Shown one piece after another: positions 36,400 to 44,237 of a DNA stretch of 64,000 nt. The stretch spans positions 56,169-120,168 of the IMG/VR virus record IMGVR_UViG_3300044846_005371, one strand, 5' to 3'. How positions within the stretch are numbered: the first letter of the stretch is position 1; each line of letters opens with the position of its first letter. The DNA is from a virus. The notes below the pieces were generated by a model, which was given only the letters and a program-made list of their open reading frames with translations, was not told where the DNA came from and made no database searches. Position numbers and translations under genes: made by a program.

Positions 36400-37760
36400 T
36401 GGCAAAGAAAACAGTTCAAACAGTTACTGATTACTTAGACACTGCATATCGTGAATATGCAGTATATGTTGTCGAAAATAGAGCAATTCCATCAGTTATT
36501 GATGGATTCAAGCCAACTCAACGTAAAGTAGTTTTTGTAGCAGATAGAGTATGGAAAAACGGTTCTGAAAAGAACTTAAAAATATTTCAGTTAGCTGGTA
36601 AGGTTGCAAGTGATGCTCATTACCACCATGGAGATTCATCTCTAAGCGGAGCAATTATTGGAATGGCTCAAAAATTCAAGAACTCAATGCCGGTTTTGGA
36701 TGAAATTGGTCAATTCGGATCCTTACGTTCTCCTGAAGCAGGTGCTCCTCGCTATATCTCAACGAGACTTCATCCTAATTTTAGATTACTATACAAGGAT
36801 TTTGAATTGCTCTCTCCTAGATACGAAGAAGGTAATGAGATCGAACCTCAATACTTTTTACCAATTATACCTACTGTTCTATTAAATGGAGGAAGCGGGA
36901 TCGCTGTCGGGTTTGCGACAAATATCCTAAATAGAAATCCATTGGAGCTAATTGACGCATGTATTAAGTCCCTGGAAGGCAAGAAGTTTAAGGAGCCTCA
37001 GCCATGGTTTAATGGATTTAGCGGAACTTGCGAAAGAGTTGATGATACTAATTCTTGGATCTTTAGAGGTCTTTATGAGATAAAGAATACGAGCACCATT
37101 CAAATATTGGAACTTCCACCATCAATGACCTATGAAAAGTATGATGCTTATCTAAATGGTCTTGAGGAAACTCGTAGAATCACAGAATACGACAATAATT
37201 GTAAGTCTGATGTGAACTATCTCATCAAGATGAGAAGAGAAGAAATTAAATCATTGCAGACTAGTGATAAGTTAGCTAAATTCCTAAAGATGGAGGAGAA
37301 AGAATCCGAAAACTTCACAGTTTTGGATGAAAATGGAGCTTTAAAGATATTTGAATCTGCGACAGACATCATCAACTATTTCGTAAACTTTAGATTAGGT
37401 TATTACAGTAAAAGAAAGGAGTATTTGATCGCAAAAATCGAATCTGAACTTCTAAACTTAAGTAATCGTGCAAGATTCATTAAGGAAATTATTGAAGGCA
37501 CGTTAAAAGTAAATAATGTTGCACGTAGCGTGATTGAAGAGCAGCTAGAAAAGAAAAAATTTGATAAGATCTCAGAATCGTATTCGTATCTTCTTTCTAT
37601 GGCAATTCATACTCTAACTAAGGAAAAATTTGAAGAGCTTTGTAAGCAAGTGGAAGTGAAGAAGGAAGAATTGGAGATGATTAAGTCTAAAACACCAGAT
37701 GGCATGTATAAAGAAGATCTTTCTGAGTTAAAAAGAGCAATTTCTAAGCAATATAGTTAG
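36399..37760 (+). CDS. gp52: DNA topoisomerase II medium subunit (GyrA-like)
   Basis: The protein has 453 residues (T4 gp52 has 442). Breakage-reunion subunit. The N-terminal winged-helix region has RAIPSVIDGFKPTQRKVV, KVASDAHYHHGDSS and the catalytic site EAGAPRYISTRL with Tyr119. A long coiled coil (about 330-450) closes the C-gate. The gyrase beta-pinwheel is absent, as in T4, so no supercoiling activity is expected. Confidence 0.94.
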   Translation: MAKKTVQTVTDYLDTAYREYAVYVVENRAIPSVIDGFKPTQRKVVFVADRVWKNGSEKNLKIFQLAGKVASDAHYHHGDSSLSGAIIGMAQKFKNSMPVLDEIGQFGSLRSPEAGAPRYISTRLHPNFRLLYKDFELLSPRYEEGNEIEPQYFLPIIPTVLLNGGSGIAVGFATNILNRNPLELIDACIKSLEGKKFKEPQPWFNGFSGTCERVDDTNSWIFRGLYEIKNTSTIQILELPPSMTYEKYDAYLNGLEETRRITEYDNNCKSDVNYLIKMRREEIKSLQTSDKLAKFLKMEEKESENFTVLDENGALKIFESATDIINYFVNFRLGYYSKRKEYLIAKIESELLNLSNRARFIKEIIEGTLKVNNVARSVIEEQLEKKKFDKISESYSYLLSMAIHTLTKEKFEELCKQVEVKKEELEMIKSKTPDGMYKEDLSELKRAISKQYS

Positions 37761-37775
37761 GATAAATAATAAAAA
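37761..37775 (+). promoter_or_regulatory. Late promoter-like element
   Basis: GATAAATAATAAAAA directly follows the gp52 stop and lies 11 nt before the ATG at 37787. It suggests that the next genes are late although they follow replication genes. Confidence 0.75.
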
Positions 37776-37786
37776 TACATATAGTG

Positions 37787-38152
37787 ATGTCTTCAATCAT
37801 AGTAAATTTCATAAAAATGCAGCAGCAAGTCAGAATATTTCACTGGCAGTCTACTAGTTACTCTAGGCATAATGCATTTGGTTCAATATATTCAGACTTT
37901 GATGGTCTTATTGATGAATTTATGGAGGTGTATATGGGAAAATATGGAAGAGTTGCGCTAGAGCAAGGAGAGTCAGTAGATTTATACAATATTGGAGATC
38001 TTCCACTAAATGATTATTTACAAACAGTTACTCAATTTCTATTAGATTTTGACTCATCTCTGAATGCTCATCAGGATACTGATCTTTTAAATCTTAGAGA
38101 TGAAATGTTGAGCAAAGTGAACAAACTTAAGTATTTATTAACTTTAAAATAA
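37787..38152 (+). CDS. DUF5856-like, ferritin/Dps-like helical protein
   Basis: The protein has 121 residues from the ATG at 37787 (an in-frame GTG lies one codon earlier). MQQQVRIFHWQSTSYSRHNAFGSIYSDFDGLIDEFMEVYMG resembles the first helices of Dps (H-W and the A-F-G-x-x-Y-x-x-x-D-x-L-x-D-E pattern). I recall this family as DUF5856 in phages and giant viruses. It is shorter than true Dps and the ferroxidase residues are only partly evident. Late promoter directly upstream; a DNA-binding or packaged protein is possible. Confidence 0.65.
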   Translation: MSSIIVNFIKMQQQVRIFHWQSTSYSRHNAFGSIYSDFDGLIDEFMEVYMGKYGRVALEQGESVDLYNIGDLPLNDYLQTVTQFLLDFDSSLNAHQDTDLLNLRDEMLSKVNKLKYLLTLK

Positions 38153-38153
38153 G

Positions 38154-38708
38154 ATGCATATTTTAGACAATTTTATTTCTTGGAAAGATGCCAAGAAGCT
38201 CTTTGAGGAGAAACAAACATATGAATATGGCTGTGCTATGTTATATTTTGAAATGCCTCAAATGAAGGAACTTCACGAATCAATAGCTCCAGATGATGTA
38301 TACACACAAGAAGGAGATCGTTCGTTTGGATTAGAAACAAATCCTCACGTAACTCTATTATATGGCTTACATCACGATGTCGATCATGATGCAGTTATGA
38401 ACACTTGTCAATCTCGACAATATCCTCAACTTACTCTAAAGAATGCATCATGCTTCAATAATTCAGATTATGATGTTTTGAAATTCGATGTCGATTCACC
38501 AGAGTTACACCAAGTAAATCAGGAATTGACTAAATTTCCTCATACTACTAATTTTCCTGACTATCATCCACATTCTACTATTGCTTACCTTAATAAAGGC
38601 GCAGGCCAAAAGTATATTGATGCGCTAAGAGGAAAAGAATTCACAGTTACTCCAAATAAGATAGTCTATTCATTAGCGTCTGGAGATAAGATTGAAAATC
38701 CTTTATAA
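38154..38708 (+). CDS. 2H phosphoesterase (2'-5' RNA ligase-like; candidate anti-CBASS)
   Basis: The protein has 184 residues. Two H-x-T/S-type motifs define the 2H fold: NPHVTLLYG (H65, T67) and YHPHSTIAYL (H140, T142). The family cleaves 2',3'-cyclic or 2'-5'-linked nucleotides; T4 Acb1, which degrades CBASS cyclic nucleotides, belongs to it and is of similar size. The N-terminal 24 residues (FISWKDAKKLFEEK) precede the fold and resemble the capsid-targeting-like motifs here. It follows the DUF5856 gene by 1 nt, downstream of a late promoter. Substrate not determined. Confidence 0.8.
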   Translation: MHILDNFISWKDAKKLFEEKQTYEYGCAMLYFEMPQMKELHESIAPDDVYTQEGDRSFGLETNPHVTLLYGLHHDVDHDAVMNTCQSRQYPQLTLKNASCFNNSDYDVLKFDVDSPELHQVNQELTKFPHTTNFPDYHPHSTIAYLNKGAGQKYIDALRGKEFTVTPNKIVYSLASGDKIENPL

Positions 38709-38730
38709 TATTTTAATTTAGGTCGAGGCT

Positions 38731-38752
38731 TTAGTATATTTTTAAAAAAGAC
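38731..38752 (+). promoter_or_regulatory. TATATT-type promoter element
   Basis: TTAGTATATTTTTAAAAAAG precedes the ATG at 38757 and is nearly identical to the element at 30975. Confidence 0.45.
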
Positions 38753-38756
38753 TCAT

Positions 38757-38984
38757 ATGACAGCACATAAAGTAGGCGATCAATACCGATTAAACGAGCT
38801 ATCGGTTCAAGAAGGAGGTACTTCCTTAACAGTATATCAGAATGATGGAAAAGTACTAATCTACGATAAGATAAAATCCGTAGAAAAGTACATCAATTCA
38901 ATTCTTAATAAGAAACGTGGATCCATTCTTAGAATAGTTGACACTAATACTAATCATCAATACTATCCAAATGTCGAACAATAG
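38757..38984 (+). CDS. Unknown small protein, 75 aa
   Basis: Follows a promoter-like element. Beta-rich N-terminus (YRLNELSVQEGGTSLTVYQNDG) followed by a helix and a strand. No recognised family. Overlaps the next gene by 14 nt. Confidence 0.55.
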   Translation: MTAHKVGDQYRLNELSVQEGGTSLTVYQNDGKVLIYDKIKSVEKYINSILNKKRGSILRIVDTNTNHQYYPNVEQ

Positions 38985-39183
38985 AGAAATAATACAACAC
39001 CTATTGGAGATGATGGAAAAGTTTTCAGGTGAGCCAGGCAGAACAATATCAGAATCGAACTTTTCAGACTTTGAAAAGTATGCAATTAGTTATCTTAAAA
39101 AGAATCTGTTAATTACTCGAGAATCAGCTATTTCAGAATTTAACTGGTTCGTCAATAAGTACCACATCTCAGTTGTTAAATAG
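38971..39183 (+). CDS. Unknown small protein, 70 aa
   Basis: The ATG at 38971 is preferred; the frame continues upstream to 38938 only inside the previous gene. Entirely helical, charged (IIQHLLEMMEKFSGEPGR, DFEKYAISYLKKNLL). No family recognised. Ends before a terminator. Confidence 0.5.
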   Translation: MSNNREIIQHLLEMMEKFSGEPGRTISESNFSDFEKYAISYLKKNLLITRESAISEFNWFVNKYHISVVK

Positions 39184-39235
39184 AGGATCACGGATGGACT
39201 TATTATCTAATTAAATATTTCTAAGTATCACACAT

Positions 39236-39263
39236 AAAAAAAGAGGACCGAAGTCCTCTTTTT
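39236..39263. terminator. Bidirectional hairpin terminator
   Basis: A-run, stem AAGAGGAC / GTCCTCTT with a CGAA loop, T-run. Lies between convergent genes ending at 39183 (+) and 39282 (-); it terminates the abundant capsid transcript. Confidence 0.9.
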
Positions 39264-39281
39264 CATTTATCTACGTTTCTA

Positions 39282-40910
39282 TTAAGGAACGATAGTAGTT
39301 GATCCAGTCAAGATACCAATAGCGCCATCTGACAATGTCATAGTAACGTATTGAGTTTCTGGATGCCATCCAGCCTCGGTGATAGCATAACGAGACTTCA
39401 TTCCGATCTTAGGAGAGAAAGTTCCCTCTGCGATAGTTTGAAGAGACTCGGCCATGATGTAAGGCATGAATTTAACACCTGGTTCTTCATCAGCACCTTT
39501 ACGTCCGAAAACGATACGATCTGATCCGAAAGGCAAGTTAGGATCTACAAATACTTGTACTCCATAAACTTTACCAGCAGGATACAATTGACCAGCTGTT
39601 CCAGCGAAGTCGCTAGGAACTTGAGCGATGCTGTAACCAGCAACGTCAGCCAACGCAGAAGCAACACGACCACCACATACCATGAAGGTAGCAGCACCGA
39701 AACGACCTCTGTGATAGATCAAGTTAGCTAATTCAAGAACCTTAGTAACGAAACGACGTTGCAAAGTTGAAGTGTTATCGAAAGAACCTGCAGCCAAGTT
39801 CAAAGTAACAACATCAGAACCTTCTAATGCAATCGCTTGGTTAGCACCAGCCTCACCCATTTGGAATACACGGTCAACCAAACGCTTGTTGATTGATTGT
39901 GCTAAGTCATTAACTGCAACGTTTTCCAACATTGAGATAACATCATAGTTCCAAACACGGTTTAAGTCTTGGATTTGCTCAACAGTAGCAGAGATAGCAA
40001 CTTGGTCAGTTTCAGCCTCTACAAACTTGGTGAACATACGAAGACCCATTTGACGGAACTTAGAGTTCTCACCTTGTTCACGACGCATTGCACCAGGAAC
40101 ATCACCAGTAGCTGGCAAGTATGGACCATTGAATGCAGCACCTTGATAATCCTCATCAGATACGCTAGTGAAACCAGAAATATGGTTTTCAAGAGCAGAT
40201 ACTAATTGTACATCAGCTGAAGCAACTGTGTAGTTAGGAGCAGTGTTTGCACCGATTGCAGTGATGTTACCTACTAAGTCACCAGCGACTGTGTCACCAG
40301 CACCCAATTCCTCTTCTACTTTAATGATCAAATGACCATCTACGCGAGAGAAACCTACGAATGTGTAAGCTCCAGTAGCAGCACTGTGTACGATTGAATC
40401 ACCAGGAGTGAAAGTACCACCACCTAAAGCAGCAGCAGTTGCTCCAACGATTTTAACCAAATATGGTTCGAATTCGCTAGTAGTACGACCACCTGCGTAA
40501 ACGTAATCCAAATAAGGTAAGAAACCTACTGGAGAATCCATAGGAACTACTGGAACAAGGTCGAAACCAATTGTCTTAGCAGCAACTTGGATAGCTACTG
40601 GAAGTAAGCTTGGGAATTTATCACCAGAACCACCAGTAGTAGTTTTAGCACCATTAAAATAAGGTGCTTGAGTGTTCAATGGAGCAACTGGGTTACCCAT
40701 GCCATTTAAAGCGCCAGGAGTTTGCAAGAACTGACCAGGAGATGCTTGCTCGAAAAGAGGAGTAGCATTTTCGAACATTGCGTGGTTATGAGCGTAATCT
40801 ACTAACCAAGGCGTCTTGTTCAAATCTGCACCATGTCCTTCCAATACAGGCTTCCAAGTAGTTGCTAAACGATTGTCGCTAGAACGTTTGAAAATTTTTG
40901 TACGTGCCAT
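39282..40910 (-). CDS. gp23: Major capsid protein, gp23-like
   Basis: The protein has 542 residues (T4 gp23 has 521). The N-terminal pro-region contains TWKPVLEGHG, as in T4 (WKPLLEGEG), and ends near residue 54 with TPLFE before QASPG, a probable prohead protease cut (T4 cuts after E65). The HK97-type core starts near PVAIQVAAKTIGFDLVPVVPMDSPVGFLPYLDYVYAG, matching gp23. An insertion domain (about 150-230) and a C-terminal KIGMKSRYAITEAGWHPE follow. Base composition is visibly less AT-rich than its neighbours, as expected for a very highly expressed gene. Confidence 0.94.
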   Translation of the reverse strand: MARTKIFKRSSDNRLATTWKPVLEGHGADLNKTPWLVDYAHNHAMFENATPLFEQASPGQFLQTPGALNGMGNPVAPLNTQAPYFNGAKTTTGGSGDKFPSLLPVAIQVAAKTIGFDLVPVVPMDSPVGFLPYLDYVYAGGRTTSEFEPYLVKIVGATAAALGGGTFTPGDSIVHSAATGAYTFVGFSRVDGHLIIKVEEELGAGDTVAGDLVGNITAIGANTAPNYTVASADVQLVSALENHISGFTSVSDEDYQGAAFNGPYLPATGDVPGAMRREQGENSKFRQMGLRMFTKFVEAETDQVAISATVEQIQDLNRVWNYDVISMLENVAVNDLAQSINKRLVDRVFQMGEAGANQAIALEGSDVVTLNLAAGSFDNTSTLQRRFVTKVLELANLIYHRGRFGAATFMVCGGRVASALADVAGYSIAQVPSDFAGTAGQLYPAGKVYGVQVFVDPNLPFGSDRIVFGRKGADEEPGVKFMPYIMAESLQTIAEGTFSPKIGMKSRYAITEAGWHPETQYVTMTLSDGAIGILTGSTTIVP

Positions 40911-40941
40911 TTTTTGATTTGATTTTTTTAGTTACTTGTTA

Positions 40942-42159
40942 TTAACCGTTTGCTCGGCGAAGCAAACCGTCCAAGTATGATTGAGAGTAACCTCTCTGCA
41001 TATCAACTACCTGTTCTACAGGAATTAGGCCTTCTGTACCTTGGCTTTCGTTGAGTTTTGCTATTTTTAAATTATGTTTTTCAATTTCAACTCTTTCATT
41101 TACTGCTCTGAAATCCATTTCGTCCCAAAATGCTTTTGCTTGATATGGAGTATTGATAGTAAATAATTGAGCCTTTGCATGAATTCTGTTTTGCTCAGAC
41201 TCATTCATAGTTGTCCATACTGATTTGTATTCAGCTGGCATAAAACGTAAGTAGTTAGGAAGATCTGCAGCTTGCTTATTAACTACTGCTTCCATGATAC
41301 TCATTACTTCGTTCTCATTGAACCATACTGATCCATTCAAAGTTTCAACAACTGCTTGCTTAGTTTGAGAATCTAAGTTATAGAAAGCAGAGCGATTTGA
41401 TTCAGAAAGAACTTTCAAGAAAGGATGCTTGTTTTCCAAAACTTCTTTAGCTGATTTGTTCTTAACTTGAATCAACGCTTCGTCAACTTTAGAAATCAAT
41501 TGATCTACTTTACTAACTCCATTTAAAAGATTACGACCTTCTGCTGGAGTGAATGATCCGCTATTTAATGATTCTACCACATACTCAGTGTATCCAATAG
41601 ATTCAGTTAGTTTGTTAGAGATATAGTCAGAATAATCGCGATTCAAATTCAAGTTTTCAGCTAAATATTCAGAATACTCTAATCCTTTGTTAGCACCTTC
41701 TGCAACATACTCAATGTATTGAATAGACTCATCCAATTCCTTACCTAAGTAGTTTTGATAGTTGATGCTAGTGTTTAAGTTTTCTTTCAAATACTCAGAG
41801 TACTTAATGTTTTGATCAACTTTCTCAGCAACATACTCTTGGTAATTGATGCTCTGATTCAATTTTTCTCCAATGTAGCTAGTGTACTCAATAGAATTAT
41901 TGGTAGTCTCAGCAACGTGCTCAGTATAACGAATTGCTTCGTTCATTTTCTTGCTTAAGTATTCAGTGTAGTTAATTAGACCTTCCATGTTCTCAGCTAA
42001 GTAATTAACAAAGCCAGTCAATTTAGAAGAGTCCACATCAGAATTAGAAGATTCAAGCAAAGATTTTTGCTCTTTTAATTCTTTCTTAATACCCTGAATC
42101 TGTTGTTTCAATACTTCAGAATACTGATTCATCTGATCCTTTGTTACGAAATCGGCCAT
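40942..42159 (-). CDS. gp22: Possible nested in-frame scaffold protein
   Basis: An in-frame ATG at 42159 (residue 245, MADFVTKDQMNQYSEV) begins exactly where the protease ends and the scaffold begins. A late promoter-like element (42221-42232) lies about 60 nt upstream and this is the first ATG after it. The nested product would be 405 residues of pure scaffold. Analogous nested scaffolds (lambda C/Nu3) are known. The product itself is inferred. Confidence 0.5.
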   Translation of the reverse strand: MADFVTKDQMNQYSEVLKQQIQGIKKELKEQKSLLESSNSDVDSSKLTGFVNYLAENMEGLINYTEYLSKKMNEAIRYTEHVAETTNNSIEYTSYIGEKLNQSINYQEYVAEKVDQNIKYSEYLKENLNTSINYQNYLGKELDESIQYIEYVAEGANKGLEYSEYLAENLNLNRDYSDYISNKLTESIGYTEYVVESLNSGSFTPAEGRNLLNGVSKVDQLISKVDEALIQVKNKSAKEVLENKHPFLKVLSESNRSAFYNLDSQTKQAVVETLNGSVWFNENEVMSIMEAVVNKQAADLPNYLRFMPAEYKSVWTTMNESEQNRIHAKAQLFTINTPYQAKAFWDEMDFRAVNERVEIEKHNLKIAKLNESQGTEGLIPVEQVVDMQRGYSQSYLDGLLRRANG

Positions 42160-42891
42160 TTGCGATGTATTTTTTTCTTGAGATATGGATGTTTCAAATA
42201 CAGATTTGAATTCCTTATCTTTTTTATTTATCTTGTACACTTTATAATTATCTGCAAAATTTAAACTTTCAGATACGTCATCCAGGTTATGAGTTTCAAC
42301 AAATGATCTATTCTTCATAGCATCATAGCTCTCAGTTATCATCTCAAACTCACTCTTTAGAGACTCATTCATAGTTTTCTTAAGAACTGCTTGTGTAAAA
42401 CCAGGCTCACCTACTAAATCGTAAGTAAAGATTCTGTGTAATCTAACTCGCCCTTCTGATAAAACCTCTCCTGCTGATCTTGATGATACTGATAGAGTAA
42501 CTCCACCGTCTAATAAAGCTTTTGCAATCTTTCCATTTGGAGTGTTTTCCAAAATTCTCAATTTGATCATCACCTTATTGTCACCATCAAAATATAAATC
42601 TTCGATGATATGTGATGCGCTCTTTAGAGTAACATCAAAATGAGGTGGGTGGTCAAGATCTCCAACAAGTTGACCTTTTGAGATTTTCTCCTTTAAATAT
42701 GAAAGGTGTGGTAGATATTCGTTCTTTTCGTATACTCTACGATTGTTATTCATTTCGCCGAATACTGCGCAAACTCCCTCCAATATCGTGTTGTTTTGAG
42801 ATCTGCTCTTTACTGCTAAATCTTCTCCAACATTTTCAACGATCAGAACCCAATCGTTTGGCAAGTTTGAATTTAAAGAATTACTCTTCAA
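40942..42891 (-). CDS. gp21: Prohead protease fused to scaffolding core (gp21-gp22-like)
   Basis: The protein has 649 residues from a TTG start at 42891 (a stop codon lies two codons upstream and no ATG comes before residue about 47). Residues 1-200 are a T4 gp21-type serine protease: NRRVYEKNEYLP, GDLDHPPHFDV with the catalytic-type His, KALLDGGVTLSVSSRSAG with the catalytic-type Ser, and YDLVGEPGF. The second half is a coiled-coil scaffold with ten 14-residue repeats. It would shape the prohead and then digest core, capsid pro-regions and cargo signals. T4 encodes the two activities as separate genes. Confidence 0.88.
   Translation of the reverse strand: MKSNSLNSNLPNDWVLIVENVGEDLAVKSRSQNNTILEGVCAVFGEMNNNRRVYEKNEYLPHLSYLKEKISKGQLVGDLDHPPHFDVTLKSASHIIEDLYFDGDNKVMIKLRILENTPNGKIAKALLDGGVTLSVSSRSAGEVLSEGRVRLHRIFTYDLVGEPGFTQAVLKKTMNESLKSEFEMITESYDAMKNRSFVETHNLDDVSESLNFADNYKVYKINKKDKEFKSVFETSISQEKNTSQMADFVTKDQMNQYSEVLKQQIQGIKKELKEQKSLLESSNSDVDSSKLTGFVNYLAENMEGLINYTEYLSKKMNEAIRYTEHVAETTNNSIEYTSYIGEKLNQSINYQEYVAEKVDQNIKYSEYLKENLNTSINYQNYLGKELDESIQYIEYVAEGANKGLEYSEYLAENLNLNRDYSDYISNKLTESIGYTEYVVESLNSGSFTPAEGRNLLNGVSKVDQLISKVDEALIQVKNKSAKEVLENKHPFLKVLSESNRSAFYNLDSQTKQAVVETLNGSVWFNENEVMSIMEAVVNKQAADLPNYLRFMPAEYKSVWTTMNESEQNRIHAKAQLFTINTPYQAKAFWDEMDFRAVNERVEIEKHNLKIAKLNESQGTEGLIPVEQVVDMQRGYSQSYLDGLLRRANG
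41558..41977 (-). repeat. Ten tandem 14-residue repeats in the scaffold
   Basis: Units of 42 bp encode consensus I-x-Y-x-E-Y-[LV]-[AG]-E-x-[LV]-[ND]-x-S, for example INYQEYVAEKVDQN and IKYSEYLKENLNTS. Fourteen residues equals two heptads, giving a regular coiled coil. A degenerate unit precedes them up to about 42015. Confidence 0.9.
42221..42232 (-). promoter_or_regulatory. Internal late promoter-like element
   Basis: Minus-strand AGATAAATAAAA within the protease-scaffold gene, upstream of the nested ATG at 42159. Confidence 0.5.
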
Positions 42892-42900
42892 AGCCTAAAA

Positions 42901-42920
42901 TTTTTTTATTATTTATTATA
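42901..42920 (-). promoter_or_regulatory. Late promoter-like element for protease-scaffold
   Basis: Minus-strand TATAATAAATAATAAAAAAA, about 10 nt before the TTG start; it supports that unusual start. Confidence 0.75.
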
Positions 42921-42949
42921 GGCTTTTTGTAAAAACTTGTGAGTTTTCC

Positions 42950-43891
42950 CTATTTACTTAGGAGATCTTTTAGAATTATTAATTCTTCCTCACTTAAACT
43001 AGATAAATCTGGGCCAAGTACTTTAAATCTAACTACATAATCTCCTCTTATTCCATCAACTTTCATTATGCCCTGTTGCTTTATTGTTAATTTAAGAGAG
43101 CTTAAATTTTTAGCTGAATTGAATTCAGCGTCGTATTGCTTATCAAATATTGTAGATATTCTAACCTTCTCTCCCTTAAGTATTGCCTGATGCAGAGGAA
43201 TTTCAAGTTCATGCACAACTAATCCATCTTCTAATTTAAGATTAACTGCATTCATCAATTCAATGTGAACATATAGATCACCTGCATGAAATACAGATTC
43301 AATATCTCCCCAAATTCCAACTTTACCTATTCTTTCCTCGTGCCCTAATTTTTGAATTCTTACCTTGATTACATTCTTTCCATCTTCTGAAATAATATTA
43401 AACTTTTTTTCGCTTAAATTTATTTCGACAGATATCGTCTTTTCTTCCGTTCCAAATGACTGGTCAGGTTGAATAACTCTTCGTGCCACGTCAAATTCTA
43501 TCTTTGTTCCAAGTAAAGCATCAGCTAGTCCTAAGCTAACGGTATGAACTATATCTAGGTGTTGTGTTTGCTCCTTTACCTTCTTTTCAGTAAAGCCAGA
43601 GCCACGTCTAAAGTCTTTTCTAAAGGACTCGTTAGATCTAACGAAATCATCAAATGAAAAATCTGAATTGCGACTTCTTCCATAATTAAATTTAGGTGCA
43701 TCATGTTCCTTTCTCTTTTTTTCATCCCCTAGTACTGAGTATGCTTCCGCAATTTCCTTAAATTTGTCAGCCGCTCCATCTTCCTTATTTTTATCGGGAT
43801 GATACTTTACCGCAAGCTTACGATAGGCTTTTTTAATCTCATCAGCCGTTGCTGATTTATTAATGCCGAGTATTTTGTAGTAATCCTTCAT
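42950..43891 (-). CDS. dnaJ: DnaJ-like co-chaperone
   Basis: The protein has 313 residues. The N-terminal J domain is complete ([23 protein letters not shown] with HPD at 31-33, [15 protein letters not shown]). A short Phe/Ser-rich linker and two substrate-binding beta domains follow, with no Cys-rich zinc domain, as in DnaJ type B/CbpA. It would recruit host DnaK. It sits between the scaffold and baseplate genes, so assistance to virion assembly is likely; T4 instead encodes a GroES-like gp31. Confidence 0.9.
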   Translation of the reverse strand: MKDYYKILGINKSATADEIKKAYRKLAVKYHPDKNKEDGAADKFKEIAEAYSVLGDEKKRKEHDAPKFNYGRSRNSDFSFDDFVRSNESFRKDFRRGSGFTEKKVKEQTQHLDIVHTVSLGLADALLGTKIEFDVARRVIQPDQSFGTEEKTISVEINLSEKKFNIISEDGKNVIKVRIQKLGHEERIGKVGIWGDIESVFHAGDLYVHIELMNAVNLKLEDGLVVHELEIPLHQAILKGEKVRISTIFDKQYDAEFNSAKNLSSLKLTIKQQGIMKVDGIRGDYVVRFKVLGPDLSSLSEEELIILKDLLSK

Positions 43892-43911
43892 AAACTTTTA
43901 CGATCAAATAT

Positions 43912-43920
43912 TGTATAAGA
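43912..43920 (+). promoter_or_regulatory. GTATAAG promoter-like element
   Basis: TTGTATAAG lies upstream of the gene at 43947, in the divergent gap with dnaJ. Confidence 0.45.
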
Positions 43921-43946
43921 AAAAACAAATAAGTTTTCTATTATTT

Positions 43947-44237
43947 ATGATAACTCCAAAGAAAGTATACGAATTTTTCGAAGGTAACTTGAAAATGTTA
44001 GGTGATGAATTTGGCCTGCTTGCCGATCATCAAAAGGAGCAAGTTTTGTATAGAATGGAAAAATGCAAAGATGATTGCGTTAAATTTCAATACTGCATAT
44101 ATTGCGGATGTGACGTTCCTGGAAAACTATACGTTAAGCGTTCCTGTAACGACGGTGCACGTTTTCCAGATATCATGAATAAGACCGATTGGGAAAAATT
44201 CAAAGAAGAAAACAACATTGTCATAAAAAGACTTTGA
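43947..44237 (+). CDS. Small Cys-rich (zinc-binding-like) protein
   Basis: The ATG at 43947 gives 96 residues; the frame extends to 43911 without a better start. Cysteine cluster CKDDCVKFQYCIYCGCDVPGK followed by a later C and FPDIMNKTDWEKFK, suggesting a zinc-binding module ending in a short helix. The family name is unknown to me. A lone + strand gene in a late - strand block, ending head-to-head with the spike gene with no terminator between. Confidence 0.6.
   Translation: MITPKKVYEFFEGNLKMLGDEFGLLADHQKEQVLYRMEKCKDDCVKFQYCIYCGCDVPGKLYVKRSCNDGARFPDIMNKTDWEKFKEENNIVIKRL

Noticed and set aside
41558-41977. CRISPR-like array from regular 42-bp repeats
   Set aside because: The repeats are in-frame protein repeats with changing sequence and no constant repeat/variable spacer structure.
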